Shown here: positions 32,050 through 41,004 of the stretch, in pieces | How the letters are laid out: each line of letters opens with the position of its first letter | Numbering within the stretch: position 1 is the first letter of the stretch | NCBI GenBank assembly: GCA_041821315.1 | Contig: JBGUEO010000002.1 | Coordinates: forward strand, 62,001 to 126,000 | DNA from: DIGJ01 sp041821315 | GTDB taxonomy: Bacteria; Bacillota; Clostridia; Lachnospirales; Lachnospiraceae | Direction: 5' to 3' | Length of the DNA: 64,000 nt | Program-made: the position numbers and the translations under genes | Notes under the pieces: model-generated | What the model saw: the letters and a program-made list of their open reading frames with translations, nothing else | Told to the model about the DNA's origin: nothing | Database searches by the model: none

Positions 32050-33396
32050 ATGAAAAGAAAAGTTATTAGCTTGTTATTATGTGCAACTATGGTTGCGGGG
32101 TTATCAGTTGGATGTGGAAAGACAAACACACCATCGGATGCTTCAAAGGATGCAACAGAGCAGTCTGGTAATGTGACAGGGGATGAAGATACGGTAGATA
32201 CATCCAGTGAACCGGCATCAATTAATATGTTTATTAGTTCCCCAGAGTATGCAGACGCAATCAATGAGTTGATCGATGCTTATAAAGAAGTAGCACCGAA
32301 TGTAACGATTAATTATGAAACGACACAAAATGATTATCCAACTTTATTAAAAGCAAAATTAAATTCGGGTGAAGTACCAGACATATTTTCTTCTACATCT
32401 GGCAAAGAGATTGATGTTTACAGAGAATGGTCCTACGATTTGTCAGGACAACCATTAGAAGAAACCATACTCCCTTCTGTGGCATCTTCGATGCAGTCAA
32501 CGGAAGAAGGCGGTGGATTGTATGGTATCGCCATCAAAGGAAATTACTTTGGTATGGTTTATAACAAAGATATGTTTAGTGAAGCAGGCATTACCGAGTT
32601 TCCAAGTACCGTTTCTGCAATGAAGGATGCTTGTGAAAAATTATCTGCTGCTGGGTATACTCCATTTACGACTGGTTATAGCGAATGGTGGGTCTTTAAA
32701 CATGTATGGCAACACTTCCTTGCGGCAGCTGCAAAAAATGCTGGAACGGATGTGGGGAGTTTAGTAAAGGCTTTTGAGAATGGGGAAGCTAAGGTGAGTG
32801 ATTACCCAGAATTATACAATAATTTTTTCGATTTTATCGATTTAACAATAAAATATGGAGATGCAAAACCGCTTGAAACGGCATTGGAGAATGAAGAGTC
32901 AGCATTTGCTGGCAAAAAAGCAGCGATGGTTGTTGGACAGGGGGCATGGATAGAGGGGGATGTAACTTCGATTAATCCAGATATCCACATTGGATTCAAT
33001 GGGTATCCAGTAACGGAAGATGTTTCTCAATGTCAGATCATTTCTGGTTCGGATCAGGCTCTGCATGTATACAAGGATTCAAAAGAACTACAGGCTACCT
33101 TGGATTTTGTTAACTGGTGGTATACATCTGATTATGGTATCAGTTGGTTTACCGATGTTGCAGGAGTGGTTCCTCCAGTAACAACAACAACGGAAAGCGA
33201 TTTTGAAATTATCAAACAAGGAAATGAACTTGAGTCAACCGTAGGTGCTGCACCACTTGGAGTTTGTTATTCAACAGACAGTTGGCACCAAGTGTTTGGT
33301 GAATTAATGCAGTCTTATATCGTGGGTTCAGCAGACAAGGATACTACGTGTGCATCCATTGAGAAACAGTGGGCTGAGATCGAAGGAGCTCAATAA
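32050..33396 (+). CDS. Sugar ABC transporter substrate-binding lipoprotein
   Basis: A 448-residue family 1 extracellular solute-binding protein. The signal peptide ends in a lipobox with Cys in LSVGCGKT (about residue 23), followed by an acidic, Ser/Thr-rich tether. The two-lobe binding fold is indicated by INMFISSPEYADAINELIDAYKEVAP, YGIAIKGNYFGMVYNKDMF and GKKAAMVVGQGAWIEGDV. The gene lies between the permeases and a GH31 alpha-xylosidase, so xyloglucan-derived or other alpha-xyloside oligosaccharides are likely ligands (inference). GGAGG precedes the ATG. Confidence 0.92.
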   Translation: MKRKVISLLLCATMVAGLSVGCGKTNTPSDASKDATEQSGNVTGDEDTVDTSSEPASINMFISSPEYADAINELIDAYKEVAPNVTINYETTQNDYPTLLKAKLNSGEVPDIFSSTSGKEIDVYREWSYDLSGQPLEETILPSVASSMQSTEEGGGLYGIAIKGNYFGMVYNKDMFSEAGITEFPSTVSAMKDACEKLSAAGYTPFTTGYSEWWVFKHVWQHFLAAAAKNAGTDVGSLVKAFENGEAKVSDYPELYNNFFDFIDLTIKYGDAKPLETALENEESAFAGKKAAMVVGQGAWIEGDVTSINPDIHIGFNGYPVTEDVSQCQIISGSDQALHVYKDSKELQATLDFVNWWYTSDYGISWFTDVAGVVPPVTTTTESDFEIIKQGNELESTVGAAPLGVCYSTDSWHQVFGELMQSYIVGSADKDTTCASIEKQWAEIEGAQ

Positions 33397-33419
33397 AACA
33401 ATAAGGGGAGGAAATAATC

Positions 33420-35783
33420 ATGAAATTTACGGAAGGCTACTGGTTAAGAAGTGAAAGAGTAGAAGCTTCTTATGCATCACAAGGGTTTAGTGTGGAAGAA
33501 ATCGAAAATGGTATGCGCATCGTTGCTCCAGAACGAGTGATTGTTGGAAGAGGAAATGCAATGAATATTGCGACGATAACGATTGATTTTATTTCGTATC
33601 AAGAAAATGATATTCTAGTAAAAGCATGCCATTATGAGAGCTACGAATCCAGAGAACCCAGGTTTCCATTAAATAAAAATTCACTTCCTGTAGCTATTAC
33701 CATTTCGGAAGATGAAGCGGTTATGCAAGCGGGAAACATAACAGTTCGCGTAAATAGGAAGGACTGGAGTTATCAGTTTGAGGCAGATGGAAGTGTGATT
33801 ACTTCTTGTGGATTTCGTAATTTAGGTTATATTCGTTATGATAAAAAAGCGGCAACCATGTTTCCAGAAGACAATTATTTAGCATCGGATTATACACCAT
33901 ATATGGTAAATGAATTATCGCTTAAGCCTGGCGAGTGTGTGTATGGGTTTGGGGAGCAATTTAGTGCGTTGGTAAAAAATGGACAAGTGGTTAATTGTTG
34001 GAATGAAGATGGTGGAACATCTTCTCAGATTGCTTATAAGAATATTCCGTTTTATATGACAAATCAAGGGTATGGAATATTTGTAGATCATACGTCGAAT
34101 GTATCGTTTGAAGTGGCAAGTGAAAAAGTAGAGTATGTGGGATTTTCTGTTGAAGGAGAAGAATTGCGGTATCACTTTTTATATGGAAAAACACCAAAAA
34201 AAATAATGCAGTATTATACTAATTTGACGGGTAAGCCAGCATTACCACCAGCGTGGAGCTTTGGACTGTGGTTGACGACTTCGTTTACTACAACTTATGA
34301 TGAAGAAACAACGAGTCATTTTATTGACGGAATGGCAGATAGAAATATACCATTGCGTGTATTTCATTTTGATTGCTATTGGATGAGAAGTCTTCATTTA
34401 TGTGATTTTGAATGGGATAAAGCAATCTTTTCCAATGTACCGTCTATGTTAAAGCGCTATAAAGAAGAAAAAGGACTAAAGATTTGTGTCTGGATTAATC
34501 CTTACATTGCACAAGGAACAGAATTTTTTAGGGAAGGTGCTCGTAATGGATATTTTCTAAATCGTGCAGATGGAAAGGGTGTAAAACAAATTGATTTTTG
34601 GCAACCAGGCATGGCAATTGTCGATTTTACAAACCCTGACGCAGTAAAATGGTATACCGATAAATTGAAAACGTTATTAGATGCTGGTGTTGACTGTTTT
34701 AAAACGGATTTTGCGGAAAGAATTCCGATTGATGTAACCTATTATGATGGATCAAATCCAAAGTCAATGCATAACTATTATACGTTTTTATATAATAAAG
34801 CAGTGTTCGAACTTTTAAAGAGAGAAAAGGGCGAATCGGAAGCTGTTTTATTTGCGAGAAGTGCAACCGCTGGTTCGCAGCAGTTCCCAGTACATTGGGG
34901 AGGAGATTGTTCGGCTAGTTATCCTTCGATGGCAGAAACCTTGCGAGGTGGATTATCTATTTCTATGTCAGGATTTTCTTTTTGGAGCCATGATATATCG
35001 GGGTTTGAACAGACGGCTACTCCTGATTTATATAAACGATGGGTACAGTTTGGAATGCTGTCTACGCATAGTAGATTGCATGGTTCTACTAGCTATCGAG
35101 TTCCATGGTTGTTTGATGAAGAAGCTTGTGATGTAGTACGATATTTTACAAATTTAAAATGTGAACTTATGCCATATGTATACCGTATGGCGGCAAAAGC
35201 ACACGAAACAGGAGTTCCTGTCATGCGTTCGATGGTGTTTGAATTTCCAAACGAAGCAGGAGTTAGCTATCTGGATATGCAATATATGCTGGGCGATTCC
35301 TTATTGGTTGCTCCAATATTTAATGACAAAGGAAGTGCAACGTATTATCTACCGACAGGAAGCTGGGTAAATGTCATATCGAATGAAATTCGAGAAGGTG
35401 GAAGGTGGTATACGGATTGTTATGATTATTTTAATCTTCCGTTCTATGTAAGAGAAAATACATTACTCGCAAGAGGTAGTAACAATAAACTTCCAGATTA
35501 TGATTATGCCGATAAAGTTTCACTTCATCTATATCAATTAAAAGATGGATGTCGAGCAGAAGTGCAAATACCTGATTTGTCAGGAGCGACTGTATTGACT
35601 GGAAAAGCAGAAGTAGATGGAAAAGAGATGGTTCTTACATTATCTTCGATAGAAAAAAAACCTACTTTTGTTCTTCATCATATCGATGATGTGGAGGGAA
35701 TTGTAGGTGGTGAAGTTATATCTTGTAAAGAGGGAGTACGAGTCATTCCAAGCTTGAGAGAAATAAGGATTAAGTTGCGATAA
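33420..35783 (+). CDS. yicI: GH31 alpha-xylosidase (YicI-like)
   Basis: A 787-residue cytoplasmic glycoside hydrolase family 31 enzyme with no signal peptide. The catalytic nucleophile is the Asp of KTDFAERIP (YicI has KTDFGER), and the acid/base Asp is in HWGGDCSA. Other marks are ARSATAGSQQFPVHW and LSMSGFSFWSHDISGFE. The N-terminal beta-sandwich (to about 240) and C-terminal beta domains are full length for YicI. It would release xylose from alpha-xylosides such as isoprimeverose brought in by the upstream transporter. GGGGAGG precedes the ATG. A strong bidirectional terminator follows. Confidence 0.94.
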   Translation: MKFTEGYWLRSERVEASYASQGFSVEEIENGMRIVAPERVIVGRGNAMNIATITIDFISYQENDILVKACHYESYESREPRFPLNKNSLPVAITISEDEAVMQAGNITVRVNRKDWSYQFEADGSVITSCGFRNLGYIRYDKKAATMFPEDNYLASDYTPYMVNELSLKPGECVYGFGEQFSALVKNGQVVNCWNEDGGTSSQIAYKNIPFYMTNQGYGIFVDHTSNVSFEVASEKVEYVGFSVEGEELRYHFLYGKTPKKIMQYYTNLTGKPALPPAWSFGLWLTTSFTTTYDEETTSHFIDGMADRNIPLRVFHFDCYWMRSLHLCDFEWDKAIFSNVPSMLKRYKEEKGLKICVWINPYIAQGTEFFREGARNGYFLNRADGKGVKQIDFWQPGMAIVDFTNPDAVKWYTDKLKTLLDAGVDCFKTDFAERIPIDVTYYDGSNPKSMHNYYTFLYNKAVFELLKREKGESEAVLFARSATAGSQQFPVHWGGDCSASYPSMAETLRGGLSISMSGFSFWSHDISGFEQTATPDLYKRWVQFGMLSTHSRLHGSTSYRVPWLFDEEACDVVRYFTNLKCELMPYVYRMAAKAHETGVPVMRSMVFEFPNEAGVSYLDMQYMLGDSLLVAPIFNDKGSATYYLPTGSWVNVISNEIREGGRWYTDCYDYFNLPFYVRENTLLARGSNNKLPDYDYADKVSLHLYQLKDGCRAEVQIPDLSGATVLTGKAEVDGKEMVLTLSSIEKKPTFVLHHIDDVEGIVGGEVISCKEGVRVIPSLREIRIKLR

Positions 35784-35797
35784 TTGAATTGTGAAAT

Positions 35798-35843
35798 CAA
35801 AGAAAACCTCCAATCTGTAAGTAGCAGATGGAGGTTTTCTTTG
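35798..35843. terminator. Bidirectional terminator between the GH31 gene and the NifX-like gene
   Basis: CAAAGAAAACCTCC/GGAGGTTTTCTTTG form the outer stem, extended by ATCTG/CAGAT past one bulged A, with a 7-base loop. A-rich and T-rich flanks make it work on both strands. Confidence 0.88.
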
Positions 35844-35857
35844 TTGTAAGCAAGTAA

Positions 35858-36208
35858 TTAATGTTCGCATTCATGTTCGTGACAAGAATCGCCAGAATCA
35901 GTGACACGTCCGGCAAGCCATGCTAAAGCAACTTCTTTAACGTTACCGGAGCATCCGCGAACGACTTCGATACCGGAATTATTTAAAACGTTTACAGCTC
36001 CGTCACCCATATTGCCTGCAAGCATAAGCGTAACGCCCATCTTTGCAAGAATACTTGCGATGTTTGATTTACAGCCACATCCTGCTGGGGATTCTACAAT
36101 TTCTTTGTTGATTAGTTCACTATCATTTGCTGTAAAAACAGTAAAATATTCACAATGACCGAAGTGGCTGTCAATGAGATCATTTTGTGATGGTAATGCA
36201 ATTTTCAT
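35858..36208 (-). CDS. NifX/NifB-like cofactor-type protein, second intact copy
   Basis: A 116-residue protein of the same family as 12526-12882. It begins MKIALPSQNDLIDSHFGHCEYF, has LMLAGNMGDGAVNVLNNSGIEVVRG in the middle, and ends in a Cys/His tail (DSCHEHECEH). It has an extra CGC in SPAGCGCKSNI (about residue 45), suggesting a ligand site not found in the first copy. It stands alone. Its promoter (36284-36312) closely resembles that of the MinD-ferredoxin cluster, and a long hairpin occupies its leader. It may work with the ATPases encoded 24 kb away. Confidence 0.88.
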   Translation of the reverse strand: MKIALPSQNDLIDSHFGHCEYFTVFTANDSELINKEIVESPAGCGCKSNIASILAKMGVTLMLAGNMGDGAVNVLNNSGIEVVRGCSGNVKEVALAWLAGRVTDSGDSCHEHECEH

Positions 36209-36238
36209 AATTAGAGCTCCTTTAAAATAATATTCATA

Positions 36239-36277
36239 TAAAGTAGGAGTGTGTCATATAAAGGCACATTCCTACTT
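36239..36277 (-). promoter_or_regulatory. Leader hairpin of the second NifX-like gene
   Basis: Read on the minus strand, AAAGTAGGAATGTGC pairs with ACACACTCCTACTTT (13 of 15 positions) across about 9 bases, starting close to the predicted +1. There is no T-run, so it may stabilise the mRNA or act as a control structure; it may also be a protein-binding palindrome. Confidence 0.5.
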
Positions 36278-36283
36278 TATATT

Positions 36284-36312
36284 ATAATAAAACTATTGTT
36301 GGCATATGTCAA
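36284..36312 (-). promoter_or_regulatory. Promoter of the second NifX-like gene
   Basis: Minus strand: TTGACA (36307-36312), 17-base spacer, TATTAT (36284-36289) within TATTATAAT. The bases after TTGACA read TATGCC. Layout matches the promoter at 10438-10466. Confidence 0.7.
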
Positions 36313-36438
36313 TAATTTAAAAAATCATTATTCGTGTAAAAAAATAAAAAAAACAAGATTAAAAGAAAATAACACTTCTAATACAAAAATGAAAAACAAT
36401 TTAATCATTAATAAGGAAGAGTATATACATAATACGTG

Positions 36439-36467
36439 TTGTAAAAAGAAAAATATTGGCTTATAAT
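36439..36467 (+). promoter_or_regulatory. Promoter of the REC-HD-GYP gene
   Basis: TTGTAA (36439-36444), 17-base spacer, TATAAT (36462-36467). The transcript would have a leader of about 75 bases. Confidence 0.6.
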
Positions 36468-36549
36468 GTAAATATGATATATTTTTAATGAATAAATCTG
36501 CTACATGAAGGGAGCACTATTATGCTTATGTTATAGATAGGGGGGGCTT

Positions 36550-37635
36550 ATGAGGGCAAAGATATTAATTGTAGATGATTCTTCTACCGATCGAATGATG
36601 ATTACGGAAATGTTAAGTGAATATGAAATAGTAACTGCTAGTGATGGATTAGAGGCAATTCAATTGGTTTATGAGATTCCCAATATTGATCTTATGATTC
36701 TGGATTTGAATATGCCTAATTTAGATGGATTTCAGGTGTTGCAAAAATTTCAGCAAGAAGGACAATACGCGAAAATAAAAACTATAATATTGACGAATAG
36801 TTATGAAATTGATAATGAAATCAAAGGTCTTCAAATGGGAGCTGTTGATTATATTAGAAAACCAATCAATATGTCTGCATTAAGCGTGAGAATTAAAACA
36901 CATTTGAAATTGAAGGAAGCACAAAGATTAATTGAAAAAGATAAAAGTGAGTTGGAGTACTTAGTAAAAAAAAGAACACAAGAATTCGAATATACAAGAG
37001 ATATTACAATCCACGCATTAATTGGTCTTTTGGAAATCAGAAATATTGAATCGAGCCACCATACCATACGAACTCAAAAAATGATGCAACTTTTATGTGA
37101 ACACATGAAAGAAAAAATAGAATATAAGAGAATATTAACGGATTATTCTATTAAAGAATTAGTAGCAACGACACCACTTCATGATATTGGTAAAGTGGGT
37201 ATTCCCGACTGCATTTTATTAAAACCAGGAAAATTAACGCCAGAAGAGTTTGAACTTATGAAACAACATGTGAATTATGGTGTGAAGGCACTAAAAAATG
37301 AATTATATTGTGAGGAAGATGTTCCAGATTTTATAAAAATAGCATTGGATATTGTTCGAACACACCATGAAAAATATGATGGGAGTGGATACCCTTTGGG
37401 TCTTTCGGGAGAGAGAATCCCATTGTTTGGGAGGCTAATGGCGATAATTGATGTATATGATGCATTGATTAATAAACGAGTATATAAGCCAGCATATAAT
37501 CATTCATACTGTATGGAATACATACAAAATGAAAGTGGAAAACATTTTGATCCTAAGATTGTGACGGCATTTACGGAAATTCAACAAAAAATCTATGAGG
37601 TGTATAAAGAAGACCAAGAGAAGATTGTTATTTGA
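36550..37635 (+). CDS. Response regulator with HD-GYP phosphodiesterase domain
   Basis: A 361-residue protein. The receiver domain (1-120) has the acceptor Asp52 in MILDLNMPNLDG and Lys in YIRKP. A coiled-coil-like linker spans 120-155. The HD-GYP domain (about 160-350) is intact: HDIGKVGIPD at 211-220 and HHEKYDGSGYP, so it should hydrolyse cyclic di-GMP. The next gene, a hybrid kinase, starts 25 bases downstream and is the likely phosphate source. GGGGGGCTT-type purine run upstream serves as ribosome binding site. Confidence 0.93.
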   Translation: MRAKILIVDDSSTDRMMITEMLSEYEIVTASDGLEAIQLVYEIPNIDLMILDLNMPNLDGFQVLQKFQQEGQYAKIKTIILTNSYEIDNEIKGLQMGAVDYIRKPINMSALSVRIKTHLKLKEAQRLIEKDKSELEYLVKKRTQEFEYTRDITIHALIGLLEIRNIESSHHTIRTQKMMQLLCEHMKEKIEYKRILTDYSIKELVATTPLHDIGKVGIPDCILLKPGKLTPEEFELMKQHVNYGVKALKNELYCEEDVPDFIKIALDIVRTHHEKYDGSGYPLGLSGERIPLFGRLMAIIDVYDALINKRVYKPAYNHSYCMEYIQNESGKHFDPKIVTAFTEIQQKIYEVYKEDQEKIVI

Positions 37636-37659
37636 TACCAGAAAGGAGTAATCGTATCC

Positions 37660-40554
37660 ATGCGACGTTATATCCTGTGCATCATTACCGCACTCATTAT
37701 GTTAGTGATGAGTTTTTCGGCAAAAGCCAGCAATTCAAATATAGAATGGACAAAAGAAGAAAAGCAATTTATGGAGGAGCATCCCACGATTCGAATGGGA
37801 ATTGATCCTTCCTTTGTGCCGTTTGAATTTATTGATAAAGATGGAGAATATAAAGGAATTGCAGCAGATTATATAGATCTGATTGAAGAAAAAACAGGAT
37901 TTAAAATGAAAGTAGTTGAGGAATTGACATGGGCGGAAGCGTATGAGGAAGCAATCAATGGGACAATTGATGTATTACCGGCTATTTCAAAAACAAGGGA
38001 AAGAGAACAATACTTTATATTTTCACAGCCGTATTATTATTTTAAACGGATAATTGTGACACGTGATACCGATACTAAAATTAAGGGAATAAATGATTTG
38101 TATGGAAGAACAGTTGCCGTACAAAGAAATAGTTCTTATCAAAGCTATTTGATGGAGTTGCCTAATATAAATCTAAGCCTTTATGAATCCGTGGAGGAAG
38201 CATTGACCGCTGTTGCAAATGGTACGGAAGCTTACTATTTGGGGAATTTAACCACATCAAATTATATCATTCATAATAATGGGTTGACTAATTTGAAATT
38301 TGTTGCATTTGAAGCAGAAAAAAAACAAGGGATACAGTTTGCCGTTCGAAAAGATTGGCCGGAACTGGTTGATATATTGGACAAAGCACTGGATAGTATA
38401 AATCAACAAGAAAAAGAAAACATAAATAATAAATGGATCAACACAGAAATCGAGACCGATTACTGGCCAATTATACGAATTGTTTTAATTATTACATCAA
38501 CGCTTATATTAATTTGGCTGGTATCCATTTATTGGATTTTAAAATTGAAAAAAGAAATCAAACAAAGAATCGAAATGCAAGAAGATTTGGAGCGAATGAG
38601 AAAAGAAGCAGAAAATGCAAATGACATTAAATCGAAGTTTTTAGCACGTATGTCACATGAAATACGAACGCCACTTAATGCGATTATGGGTATGGCATAC
38701 CTGCAAAAGAAAACCAGTTTAAGTATAACACAAAAATTATACAATGAACGGATTATTAAATCTTCCAATAGTATGCTCGGTCTAATCAATGATATTCTTG
38801 ATTTTGCAAAAATGGAGGCAGATAAGATTGAATTGGAACGAATTTCATTTAGTTTGGATCAAGTGATACAAGATGTTGTAAATATTGTGTCTTATAAAAT
38901 AGATGAGAGGGAACTCGAGTTTCGACTTATTAAGAATCCTCAATTACCAACTTGGTTTTATGGTGACAGTAAGCGATTGGAACAGATATTAATCAATCTT
39001 ATTAATAATGCAACAAAGTTTACATCAAAGGGAGAAATATCGTTTGAAATAGCAATGATTGCAAAAGAAGAGGAGTATTGTCATATTGAGTTTATATTAA
39101 AAGATACTGGTATTGGTATGTCACAAAGTCAAATTGCTGATTTATTCGAACCTTTTTCCCAAGGAGATTCCAGTATTAACAGACGATTTGGCGGAACTGG
39201 ATTAGGATTGTCTATTGTTAAAAATTTGATTGAAATGATGGGCGGTGAGATTCAAGTATTTAGTACACCTTTAAATGGATCTACATTTTTATTCCGTATT
39301 AGGTTAGAAATTGATCAACCAAGAGAAGCACATCATAAAGATGAGCGATATTCGGTCTATTCGGTATGTTTTAATAACTTGAGAAGTTTAGTTCTTGAAA
39401 AAATGGGAGAAGATAGGAATTTGATTGACAACTACTTAGGCGCATTTGGTATGCAGTGTGAAATGACATCTTCCGAAATTACGGCGATAAATATGCTAGA
39501 AACCATACAAGGAGATATGGAACATGGGTATGATTTGTTAATTGTTGATTATAAAACGCCAACAGAGAATGGATTTCAATTCATTGAAACCCTTCGAAAG
39601 AATAAAAAAATTATTAAATTTCCAAAAATTATTATGCTGTTTCCAATGATGCGAGAAGATTTGTTTGATCTTATGGAGGAGTATCAGATTGATATTGGAA
39701 TTGGGAAACCGATCATATCGTCTGTTTTGTACAATGCATTGATTGAATTATTTCATAATAAGTCAGTGGCTATTGAAAAAACAAATAATAATATGGTAGA
39801 AACGAAAAAAGTTATGGATATGAAGCAATTAAAAGTGATTTTGGTTGTTGATGATAATACAACAAATCAACTTATTGTGCAGTCTTTATTGGAAGAGGTT
39901 GGATATCGTGTATATAAGGCAGGGAATGGGAAAGAGGGAATTGCAATTTTTAAAGAACATCAAATGGAAATTGATTTAATTTTGATGGATCTACATATGC
40001 CATTATTAAATGGATATGAAGCGTCTTTGGAAATTAGGAAAATCTCAGCTGATGTTCCAATCATTGCGATGACAGCGGATGTAATTCAAGGTGTCATTGA
40101 AAAATGTAACGACTATGGAATCTATCAATATATCAGTAAACCATTTCGACCAGAACAATTAATTGCATGTGTGCATAATGCAGTTTACAAGGAAGAAAAT
40201 GCAGAGAAGGTAGGAGAAATTTTTTTAGATCAAGCCCATGCATTCAAGATGCTTGGAAATAATCCGGAAATTTACAGAAAAGTTATTACAGAATTTTTGA
40301 ATGAAAATCAAAATACAGTGGATGAACTTTCAAATCTCTTGCAAGTAAAGGAGTACGCCCAAGCAGCACAGATGGTTCATAAAATTAAAAGTAGTCTAGG
40401 AACAATTGGAACAGAAAAAATAAGAAATCAATCCATCGATTTACAGCGAATGTTAGAAGAAAATGAAGAGCAAGAAATCGTTGCGGTATCTCAATCTTTT
40501 TTATCTGGATTATCAAAATTGCTAGAAGAAATAAAAAAAGAACTATTGAAGTAG
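37660..40554 (+). CDS. Hybrid histidine kinase with periplasmic-binding-protein (SBP3) sensor
   Basis: A 964-residue BvgS-like kinase. Signal peptide (1-24); SBP family 3 sensor (about 35-258: IRMGIDPSFVPFEFIDKDGEYKG, DVLPAISKTRERE); TM helix (about 272-293); no HAMP. HisKA with His333 in MSHEIRTPLN; HATPase with NLINNATKFTS, DTGIGMS and GGTGLGLS. REC1 (about 565-700) keeps an Asp in IVDYKTPTENG but lacks the usual acidic pair and seems degenerate. REC2 is intact with acceptor Asp777 in LMDLHMPLLNG. A C-terminal Hpt has His907 in MVHKIKSSLGT. It likely senses an amino-acid-like ligand and signals to the HD-GYP regulator encoded just upstream. Confidence 0.93.
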   Translation: MRRYILCIITALIMLVMSFSAKASNSNIEWTKEEKQFMEEHPTIRMGIDPSFVPFEFIDKDGEYKGIAADYIDLIEEKTGFKMKVVEELTWAEAYEEAINGTIDVLPAISKTREREQYFIFSQPYYYFKRIIVTRDTDTKIKGINDLYGRTVAVQRNSSYQSYLMELPNINLSLYESVEEALTAVANGTEAYYLGNLTTSNYIIHNNGLTNLKFVAFEAEKKQGIQFAVRKDWPELVDILDKALDSINQQEKENINNKWINTEIETDYWPIIRIVLIITSTLILIWLVSIYWILKLKKEIKQRIEMQEDLERMRKEAENANDIKSKFLARMSHEIRTPLNAIMGMAYLQKKTSLSITQKLYNERIIKSSNSMLGLINDILDFAKMEADKIELERISFSLDQVIQDVVNIVSYKIDERELEFRLIKNPQLPTWFYGDSKRLEQILINLINNATKFTSKGEISFEIAMIAKEEEYCHIEFILKDTGIGMSQSQIADLFEPFSQGDSSINRRFGGTGLGLSIVKNLIEMMGGEIQVFSTPLNGSTFLFRIRLEIDQPREAHHKDERYSVYSVCFNNLRSLVLEKMGEDRNLIDNYLGAFGMQCEMTSSEITAINMLETIQGDMEHGYDLLIVDYKTPTENGFQFIETLRKNKKIIKFPKIIMLFPMMREDLFDLMEEYQIDIGIGKPIISSVLYNALIELFHNKSVAIEKTNNNMVETKKVMDMKQLKVILVVDDNTTNQLIVQSLLEEVGYRVYKAGNGKEGIAIFKEHQMEIDLILMDLHMPLLNGYEASLEIRKISADVPIIAMTADVIQGVIEKCNDYGIYQYISKPFRPEQLIACVHNAVYKEENAEKVGEIFLDQAHAFKMLGNNPEIYRKVITEFLNENQNTVDELSNLLQVKEYAQAAQMVHKIKSSLGTIGTEKIRNQSIDLQRMLEENEEQEIVAVSQSFLSGLSKLLEEIKKELLK

Positions 40555-40658
40555 CATGTGATAAAGTCACAGATTAATTGTTCCAGATACTGTTATACTA
40601 AAGGAGATAAAACAAGGATGATAAATCGAAAGTACAGATAATCTTAGGAGGAAGACAG

Positions 40659-40979
40659 ATGTTTGAATTTTTAAAAAATGATAGTAGTAAGGTAATTCAT
40701 GTAAATGATATAGATGAGTTGATTGGAAAAGTAGAATTAATTGATATTAGGGAACCGTATGAATATAAAAGTGGAAGTCTGCGGACGGCAAAAAATATAC
40801 CGATGGGAACTTTATTAGCAGAACCTAACAAATATTTGTTGAAGGACAAGACATACTATATTATGTGTCAGTCGGGTGCAAGGAGCGGGAGAACGACAAA
40901 ATCTCTTGGCAAACAAGGATTTCAAGTTGTCAACGTTGCTGGAGGTATGGGATCTTATGTAGGAACGAAAAGAAAGTAA
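40659..40979 (+). CDS. Rhodanese-domain protein
   Basis: A 106-residue single rhodanese domain. The substrate-binding LIDIREPYEYKSGSLRTAKNIPMG and the active-site loop with catalytic Cys in YYIMCQSGARSGRT are present. It would carry sulfane sulfur as a persulfide. It precedes the CoA-disulfide-reductase-like gene by 25 bases, and that protein ends in its own rhodanese domain, so both probably act in persulfide metabolism. An extended -10 (TGTTATACT, 40591-40599) is a possible promoter. Confidence 0.9.
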   Translation: MFEFLKNDSSKVIHVNDIDELIGKVELIDIREPYEYKSGSLRTAKNIPMGTLLAEPNKYLLKDKTYYIMCQSGARSGRTTKSLGKQGFQVVNVAGGMGSYVGTKRK

Positions 40980-41004
40980 AATCAATAAATTGGAGGAATT
41001 TATT

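Noticed and set aside
40618..40641. Seven-codon frame MINRKYR after AAAGGAG, ahead of the rhodanese gene, as a leader peptide
   Set aside because: Too short to judge, contains no run of one amino acid and no following terminator, so no sign of attenuation.
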